Assembly (NCBI GenBank): GCA_030824515.1
Contig: JAVBXN010000050.1
Location: forward strand, 1-64,000
Direction of reading: 5' to 3'
Source of the DNA: Pelobacter sp.
Lineage (GTDB): Bacteria; Desulfobacterota; Desulfuromonadia; Geobacterales; Pseudopelobacteraceae
DNA: 64,000 nt
Below the pieces are notes generated by a model that was not told the DNA's origin, searched no databases, and saw only the letters and a program-made list of their open reading frames with translations. This document shows, one piece after another, positions 46,751 to 56,044 of this stretch. Within the stretch, counting starts at the first letter, position 1; the number at the start of each line of letters is the position of its first letter. The position numbers were made by a program, and so were the translations under genes.

Positions 46751-48380
46751 ACGAATTCCTTTCCAACCAGATCAGCGGTGCGGGGGTGTTACCGGCACGC
46801 CGGAAATCCGCGGCGGCCTCGTTCATGCGCCCCAAACCCTCCAGCGCCAGTCCCCGCCTGAAGTAATAACCTCCGTATGGGCAAAGGGAAATGGCACGGG
46901 AAAATTCGTCCACCGCCTCAACGTATTTCAGCTGCAATCGCAGTGCCTCGCCACGATACGCATGGAGATTGAAAATTTCCGGCAGCTCCGCACGACGTGC
47001 GTATTCCAGCGACATGGCCAGATCTCCTGCGGCGGCAGAAATGTTTCCGGTGGCGAGACGATACAGGCCCCGTTCCTTGTACGCCCGGCCGCTCGGCTTG
47101 AGTTGTATGACCCGCGACCAGACCGTTTCGGTGCTTTTCCATACGCCGATCTGCAAAACCGTGGCGGTTGCATAACAAGCAAAAATCAAAACCGCCGCCA
47201 GTACCGGCAGCAGCCGCTCAAGCCGGCCATCCCCGATCGGCCTGATGGCCATCAGGCACAGGCCGCAGAACAGAATCGTCGGCGCGACCGCCGGAAGATA
47301 GGTGAAGCGGGCGGCAAAGGCCTGCAATCCGTTCTGAAAGAAGGCCAGCACCGGCAGCAGCGGCAGAATCAGGCAGAGTGCGACCGCAATGATTGCCCGC
47401 TTCCGCCTTGACAGGTACAGTACGGCACCTGCCATCACGATCGCGGCTGTTTTTAACGCGTAGGTCGAAAGCTCAGCCAGGTCGATGATATGCAGCGGCA
47501 TGATCCCTGCCGGGAAAAGCATGAGACGGCAGTAATCGAAGATGGCGGCGCCCGAAATCAGCAGTCGCTGTACGGCTGTCAGACTGTCCGTCGACGCCAG
47601 AATGCCGTTGTGGCTGGCAAACACCATTGTCAAAACGGCCATTGCCGCGGAACAGGCCAGAAAAGGAGCTTTTTCAATTACAGGCCGGATGTAGCTGTAT
47701 TTCCGGAAGCGCCCCAGTGGGTACCAGTCCAGCACCAGCAGCATCAGTGGCAATACGACCGTCACCGGTTTGGCCATCAGCGAGCAGACGAACAGAAAAA
47801 GGGAGAGCAGATAAGCCGGGAGGCCGGAACCATTTTCATTCGACTCGCGCACATAACGCAGATAACAGAGCAGGGAAGAGAATGCAAACAGCCCGTTAAG
47901 CACATCCTTGCGCTCCGTCACCCAGGCCACCGACTCCACCCGCAGCGGGTGGACACCCCACAACAGGCCAACCATCAGTAGTGTGAGCGGATACAGGTAT
48001 TTGACCTGGCACCCGTGTTCCTCGCTCACCCTGCGACTCATCAGCCTGTCGGCAACAACCACCACCAGCCCGGTATTGGCCGAATGCAGCAGAATATTGG
48101 TCAGGTGGTAACCCAGCGGATTCAGGCCCCATAAATGGTAGTCCAGCGCCAGGGACATCCAGGTCAGCGGCATCCAGAAACCGGCATGCGAGCCGCTGAA
48201 TGCCTTTGCCAGGCCCTCAGGATCCAGTTTCCGGATGAGGGGGTTGTTCAGCACATATTCGTGGTCGTCAAGGTTCACGAACCCGCAGGTCAGAGCGGGC
48301 AGGAACACCAGCAGGCAGATCGCGGCGGCGGTCACGGCCACCGCGCCGGCATCCGCTTTCCACTGCAGTCGCGCTTCCAT
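46743..48380 (-). CDS. TMTC-like membrane glycosyltransferase with TPRs (group A)
   Basis: 545 residues from ATG 48380 (AGGA upstream, within the last codons of the preceding gene; one base separates stop and start). Asp38-Asp39 in FVNLDDHEYVLNN, HPLRVESVAWVTERKDVLNG, AARFTYLP. C-terminal TPRs include YKERGLYRLATGN and YYFRRGLALEGLGRMNEAAAD; the tail is PAPLIWLERNSCD. A longer reading back to 48497 would lie within the upstream gene and is rejected. Confidence 0.87.
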   Translation of the reverse strand: MEARLQWKADAGAVAVTAAAICLLVFLPALTCGFVNLDDHEYVLNNPLIRKLDPEGLAKAFSGSHAGFWMPLTWMSLALDYHLWGLNPLGYHLTNILLHSANTGLVVVVADRLMSRRVSEEHGCQVKYLYPLTLLMVGLLWGVHPLRVESVAWVTERKDVLNGLFAFSSLLCYLRYVRESNENGSGLPAYLLSLFLFVCSLMAKPVTVVLPLMLLVLDWYPLGRFRKYSYIRPVIEKAPFLACSAAMAVLTMVFASHNGILASTDSLTAVQRLLISGAAIFDYCRLMLFPAGIMPLHIIDLAELSTYALKTAAIVMAGAVLYLSRRKRAIIAVALCLILPLLPVLAFFQNGLQAFAARFTYLPAVAPTILFCGLCLMAIRPIGDGRLERLLPVLAAVLIFACYATATVLQIGVWKSTETVWSRVIQLKPSGRAYKERGLYRLATGNISAAAGDLAMSLEYARRAELPEIFNLHAYRGEALRLQLKYVEAVDEFSRAISLCPYGGYYFRRGLALEGLGRMNEAAADFRRAGNTPAPLIWLERNSCD

Positions 48381-48381
48381 C

Positions 48382-50382
48382 TCAGTTCCTGTCACTGTTC
48401 CGGCCGGCGCCATACTGCTGCAGCAGCTGTTCGAAACGCGGGTTGCCACGCAGCGCCACCAGCTCCTCCAGATCCCCGATGGAGCGGTAATCTGCATACC
48501 CTCGCTGCAGCGCCTTTTCCAGCCAGGTCAGCGCAAGCTCCTGCTGCCCGTTCCGCAGAGCCAGCCAAGAGAGGATATATGCCACTACCGGGAAGTTGTC
48601 TCCGCGGCTCTCGATCTGCTGATACCTGCTGAGCGCCGTAGCCAGGTCCCCCCTCAGCAGGGCCAAGTTTGCCAGTTGCATGGCGATATCCACCGCTTCC
48701 GGCTGCAGCGCTTCGGCACGACGGTATGTCTGCTCGGCCAGATCATACTTCCCCTGTTTTTCGTAGATGATGCCGAGTTGCGTCACCCCCATGACATGGT
48801 TCGGGAAAAGCCGCAGCAGGTCGTTTGTGTAATGCATGGCCTTGTCGTATTCCCCGGTAACGCCGTATATCCGCCCCAGGCCATACAGCACGTAGGTATT
48901 CGAAGGTTCCAGCGCATAGGCGCGCTGGTAGGCTTCAATTGCTTCCTTGACCATTCCGCCCCCGGCGCGTTCATACGCCTGGGCAAGGCTTACCCATGAA
49001 GAGGCAAACTCCGGCGACTTGGCAACGGAATCGCTCCAGAGGGTTACCGAGTCTCTCCAGGCACCGGTCCGCTGAAAGGAGGCCACAGACAGCGAGGCTA
49101 ATAGAATAAAGATGGCCGCCGGAAACAGCGGCGTCAGCCGGCCGGAAAACAGGGCACGCAACTGCAGGCAGCCGGCGCCGGCCAGAGCCGCAAACCCTGT
49201 CATGGGAAAGTACACATAGCGGTCATTCATCAAGGTCAACAACGGCACGATCTGGGACACCGGCAGAAATGCGACGCAGGAGACAAGCGCCCAGAAAGCG
49301 AGTGTACGGTCATATCGGAACAGCCTGTAAACGAGCCACACCACTACCGCAAGGAAACCCCCGGCCGCAACTACCGTAGTGTCAGGCGAAGTGTAAACGG
49401 TCGGATTGTAGAGCACGTTCAGACCGGACGGCCAGAACAAAAAACCCAGGTAGCGGCAGAATACCGGTAGCATGCTGTAGAAGGTGGCCAGAGGGCTTCC
49501 GCCGTGGTAAGCGACCCTTCCGCCACCGGCACCGTCCCAGTTGTCACCGGCGGGAGCCTGGCTCTGCATGGTCATTACCACCGAAAAGCCAGCCGCAATA
49601 ACGAATGGAATCTTGTCCAGCCACCAACGGTGACGAAACAGGGCCGCTACCCCCTTAATTCCTTCCTGATCCGGTCCGGCCTCACCGGTGCCAGCATGTT
49701 CAAACGTTTTGCCGGTTACCGGTTTATACCTGCTCGCAAAGCAGTAATCATAGAGTACAATTACCACCGGAAAAATGACGGCCACCGACTTTGAAAGTAG
49801 GGCACATGCGCAAAATATCACCGCGCCGCAGTAGTTCAGCAATCGCCTGCGACCGTCCGTTTCCCGGTAACGCCGGTAAGCCTCCCATGCCAGCAGGAAG
49901 AACAGCATGGCCAGCAGGTTCTTGCGCTGGGAAACCCAGGCCACGGACTCGACCTGCAGCGGATGCAGCAGGAAAACAGCAGCGCCTACAGCGGCCATCA
50001 TCCGTTCTCCATGCAGACGGAAGAAGAGGCAGTAGAGCAGGAGCCCATTGACGGCGTGCAGGAACAGGTTGGTAAGCAGGTATCCGCCGGCCCACATCTT
50101 CCACAGTTCGAAATCCAGCATGTATGAGATCAGGTGCAGGGGGGCGTAGTTGCCGAAATACTGACCGCTGAAAGCCCGATGGACATGCTCGATCGACAGA
50201 CCGTACACCATCGGGTTGTCCATGACATAGAAATCGTCATCCCAGACCACCTGGAAATCGTGACCGATGATCCGCCCGTACACCAGCAGTGTCGCTGCCA
50301 GCAGCAACAGCAGCGGGAGCAGATGATAACGCAATCCGCCCGGCAGGCCGGTTGAGTGCAATTTATCCGATTTATGCGCCAT
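48382..50382 (-). CDS. TMTC-like membrane glycosyltransferase with long TPR domain (group B)
   Basis: 666 residues from ATG 50382 (AGAGAG upstream). First loop VVWDDDFYVMDNP has three Asp (48-50). NYAPLHLISYMLD replaces NWHPLTW, and the core is HPLQVESVAWVSQRKNLLAM (QRKN rather than ERKD). DRYVYFP keeps the acidic residue. About five or six TPR units fill residues 440-640. It starts 138 bp after the upstream paralogue; the gap holds several short inverted repeats (50414-50430, 50434-50448) but no T-run terminator. Confidence 0.87.
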   Translation of the reverse strand: MAHKSDKLHSTGLPGGLRYHLLPLLLLLAATLLVYGRIIGHDFQVVWDDDFYVMDNPMVYGLSIEHVHRAFSGQYFGNYAPLHLISYMLDFELWKMWAGGYLLTNLFLHAVNGLLLYCLFFRLHGERMMAAVGAAVFLLHPLQVESVAWVSQRKNLLAMLFFLLAWEAYRRYRETDGRRRLLNYCGAVIFCACALLSKSVAVIFPVVIVLYDYCFASRYKPVTGKTFEHAGTGEAGPDQEGIKGVAALFRHRWWLDKIPFVIAAGFSVVMTMQSQAPAGDNWDGAGGGRVAYHGGSPLATFYSMLPVFCRYLGFLFWPSGLNVLYNPTVYTSPDTTVVAAGGFLAVVVWLVYRLFRYDRTLAFWALVSCVAFLPVSQIVPLLTLMNDRYVYFPMTGFAALAGAGCLQLRALFSGRLTPLFPAAIFILLASLSVASFQRTGAWRDSVTLWSDSVAKSPEFASSWVSLAQAYERAGGGMVKEAIEAYQRAYALEPSNTYVLYGLGRIYGVTGEYDKAMHYTNDLLRLFPNHVMGVTQLGIIYEKQGKYDLAEQTYRRAEALQPEAVDIAMQLANLALLRGDLATALSRYQQIESRGDNFPVVAYILSWLALRNGQQELALTWLEKALQRGYADYRSIGDLEELVALRGNPRFEQLLQQYGAGRNSDRN

Positions 50383-50520
50383 TATGCTCTCTTACCCCAT
50401 TATCAGGTGCAGGGTTGAATCAATTTCAACGACAGCGGCAACTCCGCTCCGGCCAGAATATGGCCAGGAATAATAAACATTAACATCGACCTCGGCATTA
50501 CCCGACGATGACAACACGAA

Positions 50521-52047
50521 CTAGCGCCCCTCTCCCCTGCGTGCATGATACTCCTCCAGCAGCAGCAACCCCACCGGCCGCCATCTCTCCCGCTTGACCA
50601 GTCGCGATGCAAGCGCCCCCACCTTCTCAGGTTCTCCGTGGTCAAAGTATATGCGGCTCAACAGCATATGGTCGGATTCATCCAGCGGGCCGGGTTTCAT
50701 CGCCTGCCCGTCACACAGGAGGGCCGTCCTTTCATCTCCGGCGGCACGGTAACCGTCAGCAAGCATGAACCACTGCTGCCGCCTGGTTTCCACCTTCGGC
50801 ACCGTATCCCCGAACAGGGTGATGGCATCTTTCCAGACCATGCCGCGCAGATGGCTTGCCGCCGCCAGCGCCAGAACTACGGCAACCGAAGCCGCGACAG
50901 CAGACCGCCTTGCGGCTGCAGCGGCAAGATGCGTACGCAGCAGGCCGCCAGACCAGGCTGCAAGCCCTGCGACACCCAACATGGGAAAATATAGATAGCG
51001 GTCGTTCATGATAGTTATCAACGGCACGATCTGGGAAACCGGGAGCAGCCCCAGAAAGAACAGGGAATACCAGAAACATGCCGGTTTTGAAAGGCGATAA
51101 ATGCCGATACCTGCAAGAACAAGGATCACGGCGAGACCGGTTCCGATTGCAACTTCCGCATCAAAAACTGTCCGCAACGGTGGATCGTAGATGGCGCTAA
51201 GAACTTCCGGCGCCGGCCAGAGCAAAAGCCGCATGTAACCTGCCAGGACCGTCAGCATGGTCATGGGCAGCACCACAACGGCAGCCGACGGATACTCAGC
51301 CCGCCCGCCGCCGCTCTCCATGGACTGAAAAGCAATGGTTATGCCTGTAACTACAAGCGCCGCCAGCAGGTACGGTATCTTGTCACGGTGAGACCGTATA
51401 TTTCCCCCTTCCGGTCGATGCAACCGGTCATACATGACCAGCATCAGCGGGAAAATCACCGCTACCGACTTGGACAACAGCGAGAGCAGTATCGCCGCCA
51501 ACGAGACCGCGTACCAGGCCAGAGCCGGGCGTCCTGTCGACTCCCGGTAGCCGAGCCAGGCGTGAAAGGACATCAGGAAAAAGAGCATCGCCAGCAGGTT
51601 CTTGCGCTGGGAGAGCCAGGCAACGCTTTCCACCTGCACCGGATGCACCAGGAACAGGGCGCAGCCGAAAAACGCCCCCCATTTCCAGAATCCCTGCCGC
51701 AGCAGCAGGCCATACAACAGCAGCCCGGAAACGGCATGGCAGAGCAGGTTAGTCAGCAGAAAACCAAACGGCTGCATTCCCCATACGGCATGGTCCAGCA
51801 TATAGGAAAGGATCTGTACAGGGGCGTAGTTGCCGCGATAATTGGTCGTGAAAGCCGATACGATGTTCTCCGCGGAGAATCCGCGGATGGCCGGATTTTC
51901 CGTGATATAGAAAGGATCGTCCCAGGTGGCCAGAAACGAGTGAGTCAGCAACTCCCGGTATGTGGCAAAGGCAAGGATGAGCAGCAGCGCCAGCGGCGCT
52001 CCATGGCCGGCCAGATGGGCACGTATCCGGGTAAACGCGAGCACCAT
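50521..52047 (-). CDS. TMTC-like membrane glycosyltransferase with short C-terminus (group B)
   Basis: 508 residues from ATG 52047, three bases after the YfhO-like gene. Asp43-Asp44 in LATWDDPFYITENP, NYAPVQILSYMLD, HPVQVESVAWLSQRKNLLAM and DRYLYFP. Closest in the window to the gene at 48382, but with only about 100 residues after the membrane core (two weak TPR-like units). First of the six consecutive TMTC-like genes and possibly expressed with the upstream YfhO-like gene. Confidence 0.85.
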   Translation of the reverse strand: MVLAFTRIRAHLAGHGAPLALLLILAFATYRELLTHSFLATWDDPFYITENPAIRGFSAENIVSAFTTNYRGNYAPVQILSYMLDHAVWGMQPFGFLLTNLLCHAVSGLLLYGLLLRQGFWKWGAFFGCALFLVHPVQVESVAWLSQRKNLLAMLFFLMSFHAWLGYRESTGRPALAWYAVSLAAILLSLLSKSVAVIFPLMLVMYDRLHRPEGGNIRSHRDKIPYLLAALVVTGITIAFQSMESGGGRAEYPSAAVVVLPMTMLTVLAGYMRLLLWPAPEVLSAIYDPPLRTVFDAEVAIGTGLAVILVLAGIGIYRLSKPACFWYSLFFLGLLPVSQIVPLITIMNDRYLYFPMLGVAGLAAWSGGLLRTHLAAAAARRSAVAASVAVVLALAAASHLRGMVWKDAITLFGDTVPKVETRRQQWFMLADGYRAAGDERTALLCDGQAMKPGPLDESDHMLLSRIYFDHGEPEKVGALASRLVKRERWRPVGLLLLEEYHARRGEGR

Positions 52048-52050
52048 TGC

Positions 52051-54129
52051 CTAGACCACCGGCTTCCCGGGTTTTCCGAATACGGCAAATGCAACCGCCA
52101 GCAGCGATAAACAGGCTGAAACCGCAACTCCGGCCAGAAAGGGACGATCGGAATAGGTCAACTTGACTTTGTGACGGCCGGCCGGAACATTAATGGCAAC
52201 CTGGGAGACGTCTGTCTCGACAAGAGGAACGGCAACACTGTCAACAGTCGCTGTGAATTTGGGGTTATACAGAATATTGAGAACAAGTTCAGCCCCGGAG
52301 TCCCGCTCAACATCAATCACCATCGAATTGACCGTGAAAGTGGGGGCAATGGAACTGTCGCTACCGTTGTCCGCCCAGTAAGCCATCGGCCGGGCCTCTG
52401 CATCATAGAAAACATTACGAAATGCATCCCGCTTCATCAACTTGAAGCTGTTTCCAACCGGAGGCGGAATGCGCGCGTCGACAACATACCAGCGCACACC
52501 CCATATCCGGAAATATTCAAAGGTTTCAGGACCAACCTCAAAAGGCATGCCGGCAGGCAGGTTATAGACCGAACTGTTAATCAGTCCGAGTGTCGCCCGA
52601 TGGTTCCTGTCGGGGACCAGGGCATTGTATCCTCCAAAATGATACAGTCCCCAGAGCGATGCGTAGTTGTACCCGAGCAGTGGCGCGGACAAGCCCGGAA
52701 GCGCTTTCTCGTCATCCAGCGGCACGTCCAGTCCGGCACTGACAATCCTGCCTCCACCGTTCCCAATCATGTCGGACAGTGGCTCTTCCAGAGGTATCCT
52801 GTCATCGAAGCGGATGAAGGCATGCTGGGGGCCGACGGTGTGCAGCAGCACCATGTTGCCGGCATGCAGTGCCAGCAGCACTATAAAAAAAGCTTTTACA
52901 GGATGTTGGCCGGCACCCCGCATCTGATCAAATCGTTTGTAAAACCAGTCCGCTCCGAATGAAGCCGTCACAGCAAGAAAGAAGCTCGTAAAAAAAACCA
53001 GCTTAAACGGGGTTCTGAACTTGTTGTATACCGGGATATGGTAGATAAGCCCGGTTAAAGGGGTTTTCCCTGCCCAAAGCAACGCAAACAGCGCCAGAGA
53101 AAAGAATACTGCGGCAACCCTGCCATTAGCATGCTTATTGAACCAGACAGCTGCAACAATGATAAATACAAGCGGGATGTAACCGATGTGCGAAATGAAA
53201 TGCTGGTCGTTCCAGGAATTGAAACCTGCCTCCCTGAACGGTGCGATCAGACCGTTCAGCCACAGTGCAAGATCATATGATCCATCCGAGTAATCGCTCC
53301 ATGACAGAAGACTGCTGCGTGATGCAGAGGCGGCGGCTTCGCGAGCCCCCTGCAGAAGAACTGGAAACGATACTACAGCGGCAGCCGCATTATTCAGGAG
53401 ACAGCGGCCCGCCAAGCCTAAAAGGCCCTGACCTTCACCCGCAATTGCCCGTGCCTTAACGGCAGACAACAGCACAAGCGCCATCAGCTCAAAGGTCATT
53501 ACGTACAAGGCGTACTGGGGATGTGCCGCCAGTATCAGCGAAACCTTCAGCAGCATCAGGACAGCAAAGTCAACCCGGGAGAATCTTCTCGCTTGCCGCA
53601 GGGAAAAAAGCAGAATCCACGGCAGGTAGGCCGCACACCCGGAAAGATGAATCCAGGAATTGCTGACCGTCATGACGAAGGCGCTGAAGGTCCAGGCCAG
53701 AGCCCCCAGGCAGCAGCAAAGCTCTTTGAGTTCAAAAAAACGGGTAAGAAAATAGAACCCCAGAACTGCAACCGTGAGATGAAACAGAGCCAGGATTTCC
53801 ATTGTTCCGAAATAATGACCCAGCAGCAAACCGCTCAATCCGGTGGCGAGGTAGTTCGGCAGATAGAGCGCATGGGCCTGGATTCCCGTTGGAATGCCCA
53901 GGTACTGGTGGAAGTTGAACAGCGGGAATTCGCCACTGGCAACAGCCCTGAAATTATCAACGAACAACGGAAAAAACAGAACCCGGTTGTCGTCCTGAAG
54001 GAAGAAATAGGGATGTCGTGCCTCTATGGCGCCGAACATGAACAGCGTCAAAGTGATGAGCAGCAGCGGGTACCTGTTGTTCGGAAATTTGTATTCAAAA
54101 AGCCTGGTCATCTTTTGTTGCGGCTCCAT
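52051..54129 (-). CDS. YfhO-like multispanning membrane protein (GT-C fold)
   Basis: About 692 residues from ATG 54129; the frame stays open to 54258 but that overlaps the radical SAM gene. FLQDDNRVLFFPLFVDNFR and GEFPLFNFHQYLGIP near the N-terminus are the YfhO-family pattern, with the Asp-Asp in the first loop. About a dozen helices precede a C-terminal periplasmic domain (about 440-650) and a last helix. YfhO in Firmicutes glycosylates lipoteichoic acid from a lipid-linked sugar; the acceptor here is unknown. Confidence 0.82.
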   Translation of the reverse strand: MEPQQKMTRLFEYKFPNNRYPLLLITLTLFMFGAIEARHPYFFLQDDNRVLFFPLFVDNFRAVASGEFPLFNFHQYLGIPTGIQAHALYLPNYLATGLSGLLLGHYFGTMEILALFHLTVAVLGFYFLTRFFELKELCCCLGALAWTFSAFVMTVSNSWIHLSGCAAYLPWILLFSLRQARRFSRVDFAVLMLLKVSLILAAHPQYALYVMTFELMALVLLSAVKARAIAGEGQGLLGLAGRCLLNNAAAAVVSFPVLLQGAREAAASASRSSLLSWSDYSDGSYDLALWLNGLIAPFREAGFNSWNDQHFISHIGYIPLVFIIVAAVWFNKHANGRVAAVFFSLALFALLWAGKTPLTGLIYHIPVYNKFRTPFKLVFFTSFFLAVTASFGADWFYKRFDQMRGAGQHPVKAFFIVLLALHAGNMVLLHTVGPQHAFIRFDDRIPLEEPLSDMIGNGGGRIVSAGLDVPLDDEKALPGLSAPLLGYNYASLWGLYHFGGYNALVPDRNHRATLGLINSSVYNLPAGMPFEVGPETFEYFRIWGVRWYVVDARIPPPVGNSFKLMKRDAFRNVFYDAEARPMAYWADNGSDSSIAPTFTVNSMVIDVERDSGAELVLNILYNPKFTATVDSVAVPLVETDVSQVAINVPAGRHKVKLTYSDRPFLAGVAVSACLSLLAVAFAVFGKPGKPVV

Positions 54130-54146
54130 TCTGGGCATGTGGCGCG

Positions 54147-55190
54147 TCAGCTCTGGAAATCGATCCCGCTGTAGAAGCAGTCCCGGCAGAGCGGCAGCGC
54201 TTTGCGGCCATGGGTTGCCTGAATCCGGCGAAACTCGCGATATTGCATTCCGTTCCATATGGATATGGCGCTGTTTTCCTCGCCGGTTCCCATCACAAAA
54301 GGCGAAACGGCACAGGTGGCGAACTGGCAGCAGGGCACGGCACGACCGTCATGGCAGAACACCATGATCTTCCAGACCCAGTCACAGGGGGTGTTCCGGG
54401 GCAGATAGTGGACCCTGCTTTCCGCGGGACTGCTGACGCCGGAATCCTCGAAAGTCCTGCCGTAACGCAATGTGAACTGCAACCCGTGTTCCCGGCAGAA
54501 GCGGCGCACCGCCATCTCCTCATGGCGGTTGTGCTCGAAGAGAACATAGTCCACAACCACCATGCAGCGCAGTCCCAGCCGGCGGCGTTCATCCTCGAAG
54601 CCGGCGATGTTGGCCAGCACCTTCGCCACATCCCCGCCCCGGTGATACACCCCGTAAACATCCTGGGTGAACCCGCTTACCGCCACCTTGCAATAGTCAA
54701 TGCCGGCCCTGAGGATTTTTCCGGACACTTCCCTGTCCAGCAGCATGCCATTGGTCGAAAGCATGGTGGCAAGCCCACGCCGTGAGGCATACAAGACCAT
54801 GTCTGCCACCCGCCTGTTCAGAAGCGGCTCGCCGGTAGCGTATAGCGAAATCAGCAGAGTGTCACGGTGCAGGTCATCGACAATAGAACTGAAACATTCC
54901 ATCGTCATCGAACCGAGCGGGGTTTTCAATTCCGACTGGCCGGAGATATCGATCAGGTCCGTGCGCGATCTGCGGCAAGTAACGCAATACATGTTGCAGT
55001 GGCTGGATATGTCCAGCAAGGCAAGCGTCGGAGCATGTCCCGCTACTTCGGACCTCCGGCGGAAAGCCACCGTATTTGCAAATGCGTTGCGCAGCTTCCG
55101 CAAGGAGACCCGTCCCTTGCGCAGTAACAACCACAGCAACAAAAAGCGCTGTTTCTGGTGATTTAACCGCTGCATCAGGTTTGAAATCAT
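54147..55190 (-). CDS. Radical SAM enzyme with SPASM-like C-terminus
   Basis: 347 residues from ATG 55190, which shares a base with the stop of the methyltransferase gene (TGATG) and has AAGGA six bases upstream. Cysteines 65, 69 and 72 (CNMYCVTC) bind the radical SAM cluster, and YATGEPLLN is the GGE-like motif. A C-terminal set of Cys (CDWVWKIMVFC, PCCQ, CRDC) fits an auxiliary SPASM cluster. Such enzymes modify peptides, proteins or sugars. No precursor-peptide gene is seen next to it, so a sugar or lipid substrate is at least as likely. Confidence 0.83.
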   Translation of the reverse strand: MISNLMQRLNHQKQRFLLLWLLLRKGRVSLRKLRNAFANTVAFRRRSEVAGHAPTLALLDISSHCNMYCVTCRRSRTDLIDISGQSELKTPLGSMTMECFSSIVDDLHRDTLLISLYATGEPLLNRRVADMVLYASRRGLATMLSTNGMLLDREVSGKILRAGIDYCKVAVSGFTQDVYGVYHRGGDVAKVLANIAGFEDERRRLGLRCMVVVDYVLFEHNRHEEMAVRRFCREHGLQFTLRYGRTFEDSGVSSPAESRVHYLPRNTPCDWVWKIMVFCHDGRAVPCCQFATCAVSPFVMGTGEENSAISIWNGMQYREFRRIQATHGRKALPLCRDCFYSGIDFQS

Positions 55191-56044
55191 CACTGATCCT
55201 TCCGGTACATTTCATTCAGGAACAACGACAGCTGAATACTATTCACGTTCATCGGATAATTGATGCTTTCGCACCTTTCAATGCCCGGCACGGACAACAG
55301 CATTGACTGGATATCCCGTGCCGAAAGGAGATGATGATGCACCTCTTCATGCTCAAGGTCAAAACCGGTCTTCAATCTAAGCCAACCGTGCATGATGAGC
55401 TGTCCGGCTCTCAGCAGCAGGCTCCCTTCGGCAGGATAGCAGGCCAGTACATATCCCCCCGGCTTAAGCACACGCATGGCTTCGCCCAGAACCGCAGCCG
55501 CCGTAGCGGCATCGAAGTGTTCCAGGGTCGCCAGCAGCTGAACCACGTCGAAGCTTTCATCCCTGAACGGAATTTGCAGGGCGCTGGCCTGAACAACCGG
55601 CAGTTCCGGGTGAAGCGCGCTGAAGTATTCCAGCTTGAAGCGGTCTGTATCCAACCCTATGAAACTGGCTTCAGCCTTCTCCCGTGCGCTGACGAACGGA
55701 TAGTGCTCGCCGATGCCGAAACCGATATCGAGAGTCAGCGGTGCCGGCAGGAGCGTCCGCCGGCTGGCGGCATACTGATGGTAACTGTTGTAGAGGCGGC
55801 TTATGAAAGACTCACGGAAATAGGCAACCTGCTTGGCATCAATGAAGTGCTGCCGCTCCGTTTCCTTTACCTCGCTGAAGCTGACAAGCTCTTCAGCCAC
55901 AAAGCAGGGGATGCCGTTGACAACCCTGAACGTCGCCCGGCAGCTGCCACACAGCAGCGTTTCCGGTGCCGGGCATGACAGGCGACCTGACGCGCATGAG
56001 ATGCAAACCAGCTTATCCAGGATTTTATTCAGAGGCTCCGGCAC
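55190..56044 (-). CDS. SAM-dependent methyltransferase with N-terminal zinc-ribbon (Trm112-like) segment
   Basis: 284 residues from GTG 56044 (GGAG upstream); longer readings to 56146 lie inside the asparagine synthase gene. Four Cys in LVCISC and LLCGSCRATF near the N-terminus, then NGIPCFV, form the zinc-ribbon often fused to such methyltransferases. Motif I is LDIGFGIGEHYPF and the family's VQLLATLEHFD is present. It overlaps the preceding gene by 16 bp. Substrate unknown. Confidence 0.8.
   Translation of the reverse strand: MPEPLNKILDKLVCISCASGRLSCPAPETLLCGSCRATFRVVNGIPCFVAEELVSFSEVKETERQHFIDAKQVAYFRESFISRLYNSYHQYAASRRTLLPAPLTLDIGFGIGEHYPFVSAREKAEASFIGLDTDRFKLEYFSALHPELPVVQASALQIPFRDESFDVVQLLATLEHFDAATAAAVLGEAMRVLKPGGYVLACYPAEGSLLLRAGQLIMHGWLRLKTGFDLEHEEVHHHLLSARDIQSMLLSVPGIERCESINYPMNVNSIQLSLFLNEMYRKDQ

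Noticed and set aside
50383-50520. Rho-independent terminator between the two group B genes
   Set aside because: Short inverted repeats are present but there is no T-run after them on the minus strand.
41819-52047. Mobile element or genomic island boundary around the TMTC array
   Set aside because: No transposase, integrase, tRNA or terminal repeats seen at either side; tandem duplication explains the layout.
54147-55190. RiPP system (SPASM enzyme with precursor peptide)
   Set aside because: No small conserved open frame with a leader-like sequence was seen beside the enzyme; glycan context is more consistent.
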